NCBI GenBank assembly: GCA_039193195.1
Contig: JBCCWS010000001.1
Coordinates: forward strand, 133,338 to 197,337
Length of the DNA: 64,000 bases
From: Pseudomonadota bacterium
GTDB taxonomy: Bacteria; Pseudomonadota; Gammaproteobacteria; Steroidobacterales; JBCBZW01
Reading direction: 5' to 3'
Part shown: positions 1 through 9,701 of the stretch, in pieces
Layout: each line of letters starts with the position of its first letter
Position numbering within the stretch: the stretch's first letter is position 1
The notes under the pieces: generated by a model
Databases searched by the model: none
Told to the model about the DNA's origin: nothing
The model's input: the letters and a program-made list of their open reading frames with translations, nothing else
Program-made: the position numbers and the translations under genes

Positions 1-1
1 C

Positions 2-1417
2 GTGCGCAACGTCCTGACCCGGCGAGCGGGGCGCGATGCGCCGCGCAACGTGGTGCCGAGATCCCGCTGGTATTTTGGTACTCAGCAGGACATCCGCGCC
101 CGCGGCGTCTTCGATCCAGGATTTATCTACGAGCTGGTGTATCGGTCTCGGGATCCGCGGATCATGGGCCTGGGCTTCACGGCCGTGCGCGATATGGCGA
201 GCTACGCCAAGTACGCGGACGACCGCCGTTTTCAGGCCAAGCACTGCCTGGGATTTGGCGTCTCGCAGACGGGGCGCTTCCTGCGGCACTTTCTCTACGA
301 GGGCTTCAACGGAGACGAGCTTGGCCGCCGTGCCTTCGACGGGCTGCTAATCCACACCGCGGGGGCGGGGCGCGGCAGCTTCAACCATCGCTTTGCACAG
401 CCTTCACGCGACGGTCATCGCTACTCGTCCTTCTATTACCCAACGGACGTGTTCCCTTTCACATCCGCTGAGGAAAAGGACCCCATCACAGGGCGTGAAG
501 ACGGCCTCCTAGGCACCTACGTCGACACTGACCTGGCGCCTCGTATCCTGTACACGAACACGGGCTACGAGTACTACGCGCGCGCAGCTTCGCTCATCCA
601 CACGTCGGCTGACGGGCGCCGCGATGTGGATGCGCCGGATAACGAGCGCATCTACCTGCTGGCCAGTGGCCAGCACTTCGTCGACAGCTGGCCGCCGGCG
701 GTCAGCACTGACCGCGTTGCGGCACGTGGCAACCCGGTCGACTTCCTAGTCAATCTTCGCGCCCTAATGGTGGCCCTGTCGAGTTGGGTGCAGAACGATG
801 TGGCGCCTCCCCCAAGCTTGTATCCTCGTTTGGTTGGTGGCTCCCTGGTGTCCGTCACCAAGCTCGACTTCCCCTACATACCCGGTGTGTTGCGTCCGGA
901 GGTGGTGCACACGCCGGCGCGTTTGGACTTCGGTCGTCGCTGGGCTGAGGGCGTTGCCCTGCGCCAGCCACCAACCGTGAGCGATCCCTACCCGGTCTTC
1001 GTGCCTCAGGTGGATCGCTTTGGCAACGAATTCGCTGGCGTACGCAACGTCGAGCTGCGTGCCCCGCTAGCTACCTACACCCCGTGGAGTTTTCGCGATG
1101 GGTTGGCCAACCCATCGGAGCTCGCTGACTTTCGCGGACTCTTTGTGCCCTTGCAGCTAGATACGGCGGCCGCGACGGAGGCCGGTGATGAGCGACCAGC
1201 AGTGGGCGAGATCTACACCAGTCGTGCGGCCTACGTGGCCCGCGTCGACACGGCGATCGAGGCGCTTGTGTCTGAGCGATTCTTGCTTCCGCGGGATCGC
1301 AGCCGCGTGCGCCAGCGCGCCCTCGCCACGTGGGATCTGGTGGTCGGTGCCCAGGGCCTGGTCGAAGAGGAGAGCCAGGCCGCCAACACGCAGCAGACCG
1401 AGCCGACCTCGCGCTGA
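2..1417 (+). CDS. alpha/beta hydrolase domain-containing protein (5'-truncated)
   Basis: The reading frame is open from the first bases of the window to a TGA at 1415-1417, so the N-terminus lies outside. The 471 visible residues look like the large bacterial 'alpha/beta hydrolase domain' family, an assignment made by overall resemblance. A probable nucleophile elbow, GFGVSQTGRF, lies near residue 85, followed by a region rich in aromatic and histidine residues (HRFAQPSRDG, SSFYYPTDVFPF). Later conserved-looking segments include LYTNTGYEYYARAASLIHT and YLLASGQHF, the latter a plausible catalytic-His region. The substrate cannot be read from sequence; secreted members are usually annotated only as hydrolases. 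No signal peptide can be judged because the start is missing. A GC-rich hairpin follows the stop and faces the convergent repeat-protein gene. Confidence 0.7.
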   Translation: MRNVLTRRAGRDAPRNVVPRSRWYFGTQQDIRARGVFDPGFIYELVYRSRDPRIMGLGFTAVRDMASYAKYADDRRFQAKHCLGFGVSQTGRFLRHFLYEGFNGDELGRRAFDGLLIHTAGAGRGSFNHRFAQPSRDGHRYSSFYYPTDVFPFTSAEEKDPITGREDGLLGTYVDTDLAPRILYTNTGYEYYARAASLIHTSADGRRDVDAPDNERIYLLASGQHFVDSWPPAVSTDRVAARGNPVDFLVNLRALMVALSSWVQNDVAPPPSLYPRLVGGSLVSVTKLDFPYIPGVLRPEVVHTPARLDFGRRWAEGVALRQPPTVSDPYPVFVPQVDRFGNEFAGVRNVELRAPLATYTPWSFRDGLANPSELADFRGLFVPLQLDTAAATEAGDERPAVGEIYTSRAAYVARVDTAIEALVSERFLLPRDRSRVRQRALATWDLVVGAQGLVEEESQAANTQQTEPTSR

Positions 1418-1446
1418 ACCGTTGAAGCAGCGTTCCCAGACGCGAG

Positions 1447-1478
1447 AAGGCCCGGGCGCATGGCGGCGCCCGGGCCTT
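1447..1478. terminator. bidirectional terminator-like hairpin
   Basis: A perfect 13-bp stem (AAGGCCCGGGCGC paired with GCGCCCGGGCCTT) closes a 6-nt loop between the convergent genes ending at 1417 and 1498. Only a short T-tract follows on the plus strand (TTTGCTC) and none on the minus strand. The position and the stem support a terminator, while the weak U-tract limits confidence. Confidence 0.55.
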
Positions 1479-1497
1479 TGCTCCCCGGTGCTAGGGC

Positions 1498-2469
1498 TTA
1501 GCTGTCGTCGCTCTCCGTCGCGTCCTCCGGCGGCGGTGTACGGGAGCCGCTAACGTCGCGGTTCACCTCGCCGGTCTCGGGGTCTCGCGTCACCGTGACG
1601 TTGCGGGTGCCGCTGCCACCTTGGCGCCCCTCGATGGCGGTATCGCGGGTAAATCCGTCGTCCGTGCGTGTCGTAGTGGTGTTGCGGGTACGACTGTTGC
1701 CTTGGGCATCCGTGGTCACCACATCCTTCGAGAAGGTGCCCGCGTCGCGGTCCACTGTGCCCGTGACCTCCCGGGTGCGAACCTGTCCGTCCGCGCCGGT
1801 GACCGTGCTTTGGCGCTCAAAGCCCGTATCCGTGCGCGTGGCGGTCTGGTCGATCGTCCGGGTATTGCCGTCCGGCCCCGTCACGGCGCGCTCGCGAGAT
1901 ATGGTGCCTTCGCCGCGGGTGGTCGTACTGTCGATCGTGCGCGTATTGCCTTCGGCGCCTGTGACCGTGGTCTGACGGCTGATCGAACCGTCCTCGTTAC
2001 GTGAGGCGGTCTGGTCGACCGAGCGGGTCCTGCCCTCCGGGCCCGTTACGGTGCTGGAGCGGCTCGCGGTACCGGCCTCCCGGTCCACCTCTCGGCTGCG
2101 CGTGCGGGTGGCACTGCGTCCGCCTTCGCCAGTGACAGTGGTGGTGCCGCGAGCGCCGTTCTCCGTGCGTTCGCGTTCGCGGTCCACGGTGCGATTGTCG
2201 CGCTGAGCGGCGCGGTCCGTGCTCTTGCGGCGGTCAGTGCTGCGTCGCTCGCGCTGGGGGCGATCTGCGCCACCTCGACGGCTGCTGCCGCGGTTGGCGC
2301 TGCGCCGACGATCGCTGCTCTGTGCGAGCGCGAAGTCGCCGCTCAATACAGACAGCATCGAGCCTTGCGAAGCAGCCGGCGCGCTTGTCGCCGTGGCTGC
2401 GGAAGCGCTGCCGGCGCCCAGTAGCGCGGCCACGGCTAGCATCAGCAAAGGTCGGTGAAGGTTGTTCAT
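1498..2469 (-). CDS. secreted low-complexity repeat protein (unknown function)
   Basis: I do not recognise this 323-residue protein. It starts with a clear Sec signal peptide (positively charged start, hydrophobic core around residues 8-18, probable cleavage after ASA at 24). An Arg/Ser/Asp-rich stretch (about 50-108) comes next. Then seven imperfect repeats of 27-29 residues run from about residue 109 to 304, with consensus T-V-T-G-x-[DE]-G-N-x-R-T, a T/R-rich middle and a [DE]-x-G-x-[FI]-x-R end. The tail is acidic (PPPEDATESDDS). Regular T-V-T-G-x-x-G turns suggest a beta-rich, possibly solenoidal or disordered, envelope or secreted protein, but this is inference. The ATG has a GGAG ribosome-binding site 8 nt upstream. 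It is transcribed alone, divergent from the LOG-family gene. Confidence 0.6.
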   Translation of the reverse strand: MNNLHRPLLMLAVAALLGAGSASAATATSAPAASQGSMLSVLSGDFALAQSSDRRRSANRGSSRRGGADRPQRERRSTDRRKSTDRAAQRDNRTVDRERERTENGARGTTTVTGEGGRSATRTRSREVDREAGTASRSSTVTGPEGRTRSVDQTASRNEDGSISRQTTVTGAEGNTRTIDSTTTRGEGTISRERAVTGPDGNTRTIDQTATRTDTGFERQSTVTGADGQVRTREVTGTVDRDAGTFSKDVVTTDAQGNSRTRNTTTTRTDDGFTRDTAIEGRQGGSGTRNVTVTRDPETGEVNRDVSGSRTPPPEDATESDDS

Positions 2470-2572
2470 GTCAATGGCTCCAAATGGATAGAAAGTCGAG
2501 CTGGTTCATGGCTTTAAGTTCGCCAGCGGGCAGCTGTCCCTGGCCTGTAACAACGCGGATCCAGATCGCACG

Positions 2573-2598
2573 TTGACACACAGAGCCGGTGCTATAGT
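2573..2598 (+). promoter_or_regulatory. candidate sigma70 promoter of the LOG-family gene
   Basis: A consensus -35 TTGACA (2573-2578) is followed by TATAGT (2593-2598). The 14-nt spacing is shorter than optimal, so the exact -10 may be shifted. It sits in the divergent gap between the repeat protein and the LOG-family gene, about 80 bp before the latter's start. Confidence 0.35.
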
Positions 2599-2676
2599 GT
2601 GCGACCGCCACGCGGCGGGCTACTCCCAGGGCGCGTGGACCCCTTCGTGTTCTGCGTCATCAGGAGCCCTTGCGCG

Positions 2677-4599
2677 ATGCTCGAAACTCGCGACGGACGC
2701 ATTATCGAAGTACGTCAGGCGAGCGACGAAAGTGTCACCGTACGCGTGCGATTCCCCCTGACCGCCCGGTTTACCACCGCGCTCCAGTCGCGTCCCGAGT
2801 CCGTCGTGTTCTCTGCCCGCAGCCGCCTAGCGCGTCTGGGCATCGATGTGCGACCGGGTTCTCCGCCGCAGCTGGAACCTGCGCAGGGTGCTGCGATGCT
2901 GGAAGCGGTCATCCGCCCTTGGGTGTTTCTCGATGAGGTCTGGCCCCTAGCCCGTGAACTCATCCTGCCAGGCCTCGCGGTGGGGCGATTGCTCTACTGC
3001 CCGGAGGAGCGCCGCTTGAGTGCCACCGAGATCTTCGATGGTTATCAGCGCAATCAGTTCAAATTGCCAGCGGGCTTCTCCATAACCAACGACGGCCGAG
3101 TGGTGATCCCGCCGCATACGCAGATTTACGAGTTCGTCCGCCCGCTTAGCGCCCAGGACATCTGGACCGTGCTGACGGCATCGGAGGGGCGCACCCTGCT
3201 CAATCGCCTGCAGGTGCCACGGCCTGTGCAAAACCTCGTGCTGGCGCCTGGGGAAGGTCTGATCACCTCGTGCACAGCGTTTCTATTCCAGCATTTTGCC
3301 ATGCTCGACAGCCGACCTTCCGCGATGGGTGGACACTTAGAAGCGGTTGCGCTCGATCCGGTGCAAACGGCTAGCACGCGAACCTTTCTCGAGCTCTTCA
3401 ATCACACGGACAAGGTAGTGGTGAACCCTAGCGTCTACGCTAGCCTATACCACGCGGATGCAGGAGATGACGTCCCGCCGCCACAGCGCCCGCCACCGCC
3501 GCGCGCGAATAACTCGGCGAGCTTGTACGCCCCAGGAGACTACGACGCCCTGTGTAAGATGTTCACATATCCGCACAACGGCGAGCGCAACTACGAAGCG
3601 CGCCATGTCGCCGTAGTCAGCGATCCTCTGCCGGCGGGCGCGCCCGACTGGGTCACGCCCCACGCCGTGGGTTCGCTGCCGCCTGGCCGTCTCGCCGTTC
3701 GTGCGCCGAGTGCAATTCAGGAACACGCCACGGCCTTGCTCGGCGAGCGTCAGGGCGTGCACCTCCTGCGCTACTTTCCCAATCTTACCGAACATGCGGA
3801 TCTGCTTGAGCGGATGCGCCGAGGCCTGGTGCGAGCCCTGGTGTTCGATAACGCGTCCTACGAGCATAGTTTCTACCTCTCGGCCCGCGATCACGCACGG
3901 CTGGCCGACTATGTCGATCTAGGCGTCGACGTGTACTGGTTGAACCGCGATCTCGGGCACTTAGTAAAGTACGTGGTTCGTGGCACGCGGGGGTATTTTT
4001 GCGAGATCGGGGAAATCGATCGATTCATGACGTCGATCGTTGTGGCGGTCTACGGTTCTTCGCGGTCGCTCGGGGAGCGCGAGGAATCCCGTTTGCGCCA
4101 GCTCCTGATCGAGCTGCAGGACTTCTTCGGCGGTCGCTTGGCGGTGATCACGGGCGGAGGACCGGGTGCCATGAAGGCCGCGGCCACCATCGGTCGCGAG
4201 CTCAACATGCTGGTGGGCGCCAGCTACCTTGAGATTGAGGATCAGCGTCACAACCAGCTCGCTCAGTTCTATCAGGTGTTTCAGGAGTCCTCGCGCCATA
4301 TCCGCCAGCGCTGGTTCGATATCGCGAGTTTCAATGTGTTTTTGGTTGGCGGCGTGGGCACGCTGGAGGAGGTGGGGCTCACGCTGACGGACATGAAGCT
4401 TGGGCTCGCCGACGCCACGCCGCTGATCTTCCTCGGTGAGGATGAAGGCGGCGAAGCCTATTGGCGCCACCTGAGGGGCCAGCTCGCGCAGATGGTGGAG
4501 GCGCAACGCGCGCCAGCGACCCTGCTAGACAACACTCTGGTGACCGTGGACGCCGCGCAGGTCATCCCCTTCTACCGTCGCGTATTGCGCATCGGCTGA
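2677..4599 (+). CDS. LOG-family (lysine decarboxylase-like Rossmann) protein with long N-terminal region
   Basis: This is a 640-residue protein. The C-terminal part (from about residue 450) is a LOG/TIGR00730-type Rossmann domain: VAVYGSSR near 455, the phosphate-binding GGGPGAMKA near 493 and the second signature GGVGTLEE near 558. Family members such as E. coli PpnN and cytokinin-activating LOG enzymes cleave nucleoside 5'-monophosphates to base plus ribose 5-phosphate. In PpnN the LOG core is central in about 454 residues; here it is C-terminal behind about 450 residues I cannot assign. A nucleotide 5'-monophosphate nucleosidase is the likely activity (inference). The start at 2677 is preferred over upstream in-frame starts because CAGGAG lies 10 nt before it and the upstream frame lacks family-like sequence. 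Confidence 0.7.
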   Translation: MLETRDGRIIEVRQASDESVTVRVRFPLTARFTTALQSRPESVVFSARSRLARLGIDVRPGSPPQLEPAQGAAMLEAVIRPWVFLDEVWPLARELILPGLAVGRLLYCPEERRLSATEIFDGYQRNQFKLPAGFSITNDGRVVIPPHTQIYEFVRPLSAQDIWTVLTASEGRTLLNRLQVPRPVQNLVLAPGEGLITSCTAFLFQHFAMLDSRPSAMGGHLEAVALDPVQTASTRTFLELFNHTDKVVVNPSVYASLYHADAGDDVPPPQRPPPPRANNSASLYAPGDYDALCKMFTYPHNGERNYEARHVAVVSDPLPAGAPDWVTPHAVGSLPPGRLAVRAPSAIQEHATALLGERQGVHLLRYFPNLTEHADLLERMRRGLVRALVFDNASYEHSFYLSARDHARLADYVDLGVDVYWLNRDLGHLVKYVVRGTRGYFCEIGEIDRFMTSIVVAVYGSSRSLGEREESRLRQLLIELQDFFGGRLAVITGGGPGAMKAAATIGRELNMLVGASYLEIEDQRHNQLAQFYQVFQESSRHIRQRWFDIASFNVFLVGGVGTLEEVGLTLTDMKLGLADATPLIFLGEDEGGEAYWRHLRGQLAQMVEAQRAPATLLDNTLVTVDAAQVIPFYRRVLRIG

Positions 4600-4677
4600 T
4601 GCACAACTTGAGGTGGTGACTGCGCCTGCTACCTGGCGCAGGGAACGGCGACCCTCGTAGGGCGGTCGAAGTTTGCG

Positions 4678-5367
4678 ATGATCCCTATCCGCGATGAAAA
4701 CCCTGCCACCCTGACGCCGGTCATTACCGTACTGGTGTTGTTGACCTGCGTGGGCGTCTTCCTTTGGCAGCTGTCCTTAGGGCGAGCGAATCAGCTTGCG
4801 GTCTTGAGCCTCGGTTTGACCCCAAAGGTGCTGTTCGGCTTGGCCTCGCTGCCCTCGGAGTTGACCTTGGTGCCGCCCGTCGCCACCGTGTTCAGCTCCA
4901 TGTTCCTGCACGGCTCGATCCTGCACATCGCCTCCAACATGCTCTACCTTTGGGTGTTCGGCGACAATGTCGAATCGGAGCTCGGTCATGTGGGGTTCGC
5001 GCTGTTCTATCTCGCCTGCGGGGTTGCGGCGGCCCTTGCCCAGGCAATCCCCGATCCCACCTCGACGGTCCCCATGATCGGCGCGAGCGGCGCGATCTCG
5101 GGCATCCTTGGCGCGTACATGATCCTCTTCCCAACGGCCAAGGTCTCGGTGGTGTTTCCGCCGTTCTTCTTCATTCGCCCGGTTCCGCTGCCGGCCGTGC
5201 TGGTGCTAGGCGCTTGGTTCGCTCTGCAGCTGTTGTCCTCTCAGGCGGTGTCTGCCGGGGAGGGCGGCGGTGGCGTGGCCTTTCGCGCGCACATTGGCGG
5301 ATTCATCGCCGGAATCCTATTCCTCAGCGTGTTTCCGCGCCGAAAGCACCGCCCCCAGGCGTCCTGA
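4678..5367 (+). CDS. rhomboid-family intramembrane serine protease
   Basis: This is a 229-residue polytopic membrane protein. The rhomboid signatures are present: [16 protein letters not shown] in helix 2 (His and Asn of the oxyanion region), the catalytic serine in [13 protein letters not shown] near residue 137, and the catalytic histidine in AHIGGFIAG near 204. About six hydrophobic helices fit a minimal bacterial rhomboid. Rhomboids cut transmembrane segments of membrane proteins; the substrate is unknown. The gene follows the LOG-family gene by 78 bp and is probably read with it. Its last 44 bp overlap the 3' end of the convergent oxoprolinase gene. Confidence 0.88.
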   Translation: MIPIRDENPATLTPVITVLVLLTCVGVFLWQLSLGRANQLAVLSLGLTPKVLFGLASLPSELTLVPPVATVFSSMFLHGSILHIASNMLYLWVFGDNVESELGHVGFALFYLACGVAAALAQAIPDPTSTVPMIGASGAISGILGAYMILFPTAKVSVVFPPFFFIRPVPLPAVLVLGAWFALQLLSSQAVSAGEGGGGVAFRAHIGGFIAGILFLSVFPRRKHRPQAS

Positions 5368-8300
5368 TCACCAGCGTATCCCCGGCCGCCACCTCGACCT
5401 GCGCGCTTGCACTCAGGCGCTCTTCACGCCCGTCTGCGCGCAACAGCAAGTTCTCGCCAGCTTGGCCGGCGCCCCCGCCATTCAGGCCAAAGGGCCCCTG
5501 AGTCCGATTGTTCGAGAGCAAGGACAGGCGCATCGCGTCGAGAAAATTCAGGCGGCGCTCGACGCCGTCCCCTCCCCGCCAACGGCCTTTGCCGCCCGAG
5601 CAGTGGCGGATCGCGAAGGCCTCCACCCGCACGGGTAGACGCCACTCGAGAATCTCCGCATCCGTGAGGCGCGAGTTGGTCATGTGAGAGTGAACGGCGC
5701 TCGCGCCATGGTAGCCCGGTCCGGCACCGGTGCCGCCGCAGACCGTCTCGTAGTACTGGTGCGTCTCGTTTCCGAAGGTGATGTTGTTCATCGTGCCTTG
5801 GGCGCCGGCTTGTACGCCAAGGGCGCCGTAGAGTGCGTCTGTGATGCACTGGGATGTCTCCACGTTGCCCGCCACTACGGCGGCGGGCGGTCGCGGATCG
5901 AGCATGGAGCCAGGTGGAATGATCAGCTCGATCGGTGCCAAGCAGCCTTCGTTCATAGGTATGTCGCGGTCGACCAGCGTGCGAAACACGTAGAGCACAG
6001 CGGCACGGCACACGGCGGCCGGTGCGTTGAAGTTGTTCGGCGCTTGGGCCGAGGTGCCGCTGAAGTCGACGACTGCCGTACGCGCTTGCGGGTCTAGTGC
6101 TACGTGCACGTGGATTCGCAGGCCGTTGTCTAAGGGATAGGTAAACTCGCCCGCTGCCGGTAGGCGAGCGATGGCACGGCGCACGCACTCCTCGGCGTTG
6201 GCCTGTACGTGCGCGGTGTAGGCGCTCAGTACCTCGATGCCGAAGTGCTCAGCCGCCCGTTCGAGTTCCTGGAGTCCGCGAGCGTTGGCAGCTAACTGTG
6301 CACGTAGGTCGGCGAGGTTGCGAGCCGGCGCGCGCGCGGGCCACGGTCCAGCCTCCAGGTGCTCGTGCAGGCCAGCTTCGTCGAGGGCGCCGTGGCGCAT
6401 TAGCGGGAAGTGATCGAAGAGAACGCCTTCCTCGTCGATGTGTCGGCTAAAGGCGGGCATGGAGCCCGGCGTCGTGCCGCCGATGTCGGCGTGGTGGCCT
6501 CGCGAGGCGACGTAGAAGTCCGGGCTGTCTGCTGCTTCGCGCAGGTAGACGGGGCTGACCACCGTGAGGTCAGGCAGGTGGGTGCCGCCCGCGTAGGGCG
6601 CATTCACCAGGAAGGCATCGTTGGCTCTGGGGCTGCGACCTCGCTGCGCCTCACGCCGTATCACCGCGCGCACGCTCTCACCCATAGACCCTAAGTGAAT
6701 GGGCATATGAGGTGCGTTGGCGACCAGTCCGCCCAGCGCATCGAACACTGCGCAGGAGAAGTCCAAGCGCTCCTTGATGTTCACTGAGGAGGCGGTGTGC
6801 TGGAGAACCGTGCCCATTTGCTCGGCGATATGGCGAAAGCGGTTGTTGAACAGTTCGAGCAGCACGGGGTCGGCGCGATTGGCAACCTGCTCTTGTGCCA
6901 CTTGATCTGGGATCATGCGACGTTCTAGTAGCAGGTGACCGTCGCGATCTAGGCTGGCCGACCAGCTGGGGTGGATCACCGTAGTGCCGTTGGCGTCCAC
7001 GATGATCGCGGGGCCGTCGACGCGGCAGGGAGACTGGCAGCGCTCTCGGAGGTAGAAGGGGGTTCGCTGCCACTCGCCGTCAAAGTACACCTCACGCACG
7101 AGCGCGGCCGAGCTAGGGTCGGCGTGGGGCGGTGAGTCGCTCGGCGCTGATTCGGCGTCGCTCGGGATGCCGGCGCCCGGCGCGATGGCTTCCACCTCGA
7201 CGGATTCGACGATGATGGCCCCCTCGCGATGGGCGTAGCCGTAGTGCTGTTGGTGAAGCTTGGCAAGGGCCAGTGTCATCTCGGCAGCGTCGGTTAAGGG
7301 CGTGGCATGGGAGGTGTCCGTGCCCTCGTAGCGCAGGTGGGCGCGACGTTCGAAGCGCAAGGGTGAGGCGTCGCCTGCGCGTGCGCGCAACGGCTGACCC
7401 GCCTGCTCCTCCAGGTTGGATAGGGTGGACCTAAGTCCGCTTAGGAGGGCCTCGTCGAGGCGTGCTTCCACCGCGTGTTGCCGGATCTCTCGGATGTCCG
7501 CGAGGCCCATGCCATAAGCTGAAAGCACGCCCGCGTAGGGATGGATGAACACGCGGCGCAGTCCCAGCGCGTCGGCCACGGCGCAGGCGTGCTGGCCGCC
7601 CGCGCCACCGAAGCAGCACAGCGTGAAGTTGCTTAGGTCGTAGCCTCGCTGCACCGTGAGGCGTTTGATGGCGCTCGCCATGTTGTCTACGGCTATGCGC
7701 AGGAAGCCCTCGGCGGCGCCTTCTTGCGAATAGACTTGTTCACTCGCGCGATTGACTTCCTCCGTCAGGAGGCGAAAGTGCTCCCGTACGGCCGCCTCAT
7801 CGAGCGCCTGATCGGCGTTCGGGCCAAACACCTGAGGGAAGTGGCAGGGATTCAGGCGGCCGAGGAGCAGGTTGGCGTCGGTGACCGTCAGGGGCCCGCC
7901 ACGACGGTAGCAGCAGGGGCCGGGGTCGGCGCCGGCGGAGGCAGGCCCCACCTGGAAGCGACCGTCTTCGAAGCTAAGGATGGATCCCCCACCTGCCGCC
8001 ACCGTATCGATGCGCAGCATGGGTGCCCGAAGGCGCACGCCAGCGACCGCGCTGTCCTGCGTGCGTTCCAGCGCGCCTGCGTACAGCGCGACATCCGTGG
8101 AGGTGCCGCCCATGTCGAAGCCGATCAGCGTGTTCAGGCCGACGGCAGCGCCGGTGCTCACCATACCGATGACCCCGCCGGCTGGGCCGGACAACACCGC
8201 ATCCTTGCCACGAAAATGCTCCGCCTCAGTGAGACCGCCGTGGCTGCGCATAAACAGTAGACGCTGCGGCCTCACCGTCGGACCGGTGTTGTCCTCGGGG

Positions 8301-8992
8301 TCCGCAAGGGCCGCTTGGAACTGCGTGACGTAGCGCACTAGCAAGGGCGAGAGGTACGCGTCTGCCACCGTGGTATCGCCCCGACCTGTGAGACGTGGCA
8401 GGGGCAGTACATCACTGGAGACGCTCACGTAGGAGAAGCCCATCGTGCGAGCGAGATCTGCAGCCGCCCGTTCATGCTGGGGATAGCGGTAGCCGTGCAG
8501 GAACACGATGGCGACGCTGCGCATCCCATCATCGATTGCGGCTCGCAGCGGGTCGAGCAAGGTCGCAGGGTCGAGAGGCAGCAGCACGCGGCCGCGTGCA
8601 TTCATGCGCTCAGCTGCTTCGATCACGCGAGCGTAGAGCGGTGCCGGCCGACGGATCTCGCGGGCGAATAGATCCGGACGTGCCTGATCGCCGATCGCCA
8701 GCGCGTCTGCAAAGCCGGCCGTAGTGAGCAGCACACAGGGGTCACCTTCGCGTTCGAGAAGGGCGTTGGTGGCGACCGTGGTGCCCATGCGGATGGCGTG
8801 AACCGGCGCACGCCCCACGTCCTTCGCTTGGTTCAGAATCGCACGTACGCCATGGGCGGCGGCGTCCCTGTAGCGCTCCGGCGCCTCGCTGAGAAACTTG
8901 CGGCACTGAACGGCACCATCAGGGGCGCGCGCCACGATATCCGTGAAGGTGCCGCCGCGATCGATCCAGAACTCCCAGCCCGGCCCCTGCAC
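5324..8992 (-). CDS. 5-oxoprolinase / hydantoinase A-B fusion
   Basis: This is a 1222-residue enzyme with the full HyuA-HyuB arrangement of ATP-dependent 5-oxoprolinases (usual length about 1200-1290). The N-terminal Hydant_A_N part begins [14 protein letters not shown]. The ATPase-like HyuA core follows, with [14 protein letters not shown] near residue 295 and [20 protein letters not shown] near 465. The HyuB half starts near residue 700 ([17 protein letters not shown]) and includes [16 protein letters not shown] and [18 protein letters not shown]. The predicted reaction is ATP-dependent opening of 5-oxo-L-proline to glutamate in the cytoplasm, which recycles pyroglutamate; hydantoin or a related cyclic amide is the alternative. 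The gene stands alone and overlaps the rhomboid gene tail to tail. Confidence 0.88.
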   Translation of the reverse strand: MQGPGWEFWIDRGGTFTDIVARAPDGAVQCRKFLSEAPERYRDAAAHGVRAILNQAKDVGRAPVHAIRMGTTVATNALLEREGDPCVLLTTAGFADALAIGDQARPDLFAREIRRPAPLYARVIEAAERMNARGRVLLPLDPATLLDPLRAAIDDGMRSVAIVFLHGYRYPQHERAAADLARTMGFSYVSVSSDVLPLPRLTGRGDTTVADAYLSPLLVRYVTQFQAALADPEDNTGPTVRPQRLLFMRSHGGLTEAEHFRGKDAVLSGPAGGVIGMVSTGAAVGLNTLIGFDMGGTSTDVALYAGALERTQDSAVAGVRLRAPMLRIDTVAAGGGSILSFEDGRFQVGPASAGADPGPCCYRRGGPLTVTDANLLLGRLNPCHFPQVFGPNADQALDEAAVREHFRLLTEEVNRASEQVYSQEGAAEGFLRIAVDNMASAIKRLTVQRGYDLSNFTLCCFGGAGGQHACAVADALGLRRVFIHPYAGVLSAYGMGLADIREIRQHAVEARLDEALLSGLRSTLSNLEEQAGQPLRARAGDASPLRFERRAHLRYEGTDTSHATPLTDAAEMTLALAKLHQQHYGYAHREGAIIVESVEVEAIAPGAGIPSDAESAPSDSPPHADPSSAALVREVYFDGEWQRTPFYLRERCQSPCRVDGPAIIVDANGTTVIHPSWSASLDRDGHLLLERRMIPDQVAQEQVANRADPVLLELFNNRFRHIAEQMGTVLQHTASSVNIKERLDFSCAVFDALGGLVANAPHMPIHLGSMGESVRAVIRREAQRGRSPRANDAFLVNAPYAGGTHLPDLTVVSPVYLREAADSPDFYVASRGHHADIGGTTPGSMPAFSRHIDEEGVLFDHFPLMRHGALDEAGLHEHLEAGPWPARAPARNLADLRAQLAANARGLQELERAAEHFGIEVLSAYTAHVQANAEECVRRAIARLPAAGEFTYPLDNGLRIHVHVALDPQARTAVVDFSGTSAQAPNNFNAPAAVCRAAVLYVFRTLVDRDIPMNEGCLAPIELIIPPGSMLDPRPPAAVVAGNVETSQCITDALYGALGVQAGAQGTMNNITFGNETHQYYETVCGGTGAGPGYHGASAVHSHMTNSRLTDAEILEWRLPVRVEAFAIRHCSGGKGRWRGGDGVERRLNFLDAMRLSLLSNNRTQGPFGLNGGGAGQAGENLLLRADGREERLSASAQVEVAAGDTLVIRTPGGGAFGAETR

Positions 8993-9146
8993 GCAGTCAG
9001 CCTCCGTTCAGCTTCCCTCAGGTAAGAAGGAAGACCGTGACAGGCCGGCGGGGTAGGCGCAAGGGTGAGCGACAGTCTATGCTCGGCATCGACATGCGAA
9101 GGACCACGCCCCTTGCTCGCCTCCTGGCTGATGACAGGAGATGCTC

Positions 9147-9701
9147 ATGAGTCGCCAACCAGACGACGCGCAAGCCTGCGCTCGCCGGCGCGCCGTGCTC
9201 TTTGCCTTGGCGGGCATTAGTGTCAGCGCATTGGCGCCTCGGCGCAGTGGCGCGGCGCTACACGCCCTCGACTGGACGCCAGCGCGGGAGATAGTGGTGG
9301 AGAAGGGACGTCGGCGCTTAACCCTATACCGCAGCGATGGCACCGTTCGCGTGTTCCCCTGCGTACTCGGCGCAAGCCCACGAGGCCACAAGGAGCGTGA
9401 AGGGGACAACCGCACTCCGGAAGGGCGCTACGTCATCGACTTCAAGAACATCAACAGCCGCTTTTTCCTCTCCGTCCGCGTCTCCTACCCGAATGCTCAG
9501 GACCGGGCCCGCGCGCGCGCCGCGGGGGTGAGGCCTGGCGGCAACATAATGATTCACGGCATGCCGAACGAGGCCCGCCGTCCCTATCGCGGCTTACTCA
9601 CCAAGGACTGGACCAATGGCTGCGTCGCCGTCTCCAACGAGGCGATGATGGAGATTTGGCTTGCCAGCCGTGAGAACACGCCGGTGGTGCTACGCGCGTG
9701 A
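9147..9701 (+). CDS. L,D-transpeptidase (YkuD domain)
   Basis: This 184-residue exported protein has an arginine-rich start and hydrophobic core (RRRAVLFALAG) that could be a Sec or Tat signal. The YkuD catalytic region contains HGMPN and DWTNGCVAVSN, giving the conserved His and the catalytic Cys of the DWTxGC subgroup. Such enzymes act in the periplasm on peptidoglycan peptides, making 3-3 cross-links or attaching or removing proteins; which one applies here is not visible. ATG 9147 is preferred over ATG 9141 because CAGGAG ends directly at 9140. The stop TGA overlaps the GTG start of the symporter gene by 4 bp, so the two are translationally coupled. Confidence 0.85.
   Translation: MSRQPDDAQACARRRAVLFALAGISVSALAPRRSGAALHALDWTPAREIVVEKGRRRLTLYRSDGTVRVFPCVLGASPRGHKEREGDNRTPEGRYVIDFKNINSRFFLSVRVSYPNAQDRARARAAGVRPGGNIMIHGMPNEARRPYRGLLTKDWTNGCVAVSNEAMMEIWLASRENTPVVLRA

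Noticed and set aside
4620-4640. TGCGCC/GGCGCA hairpin between the LOG-family and rhomboid genes
   Set aside because: Only 6 bp and no T-tract; the genes are more likely co-transcribed.
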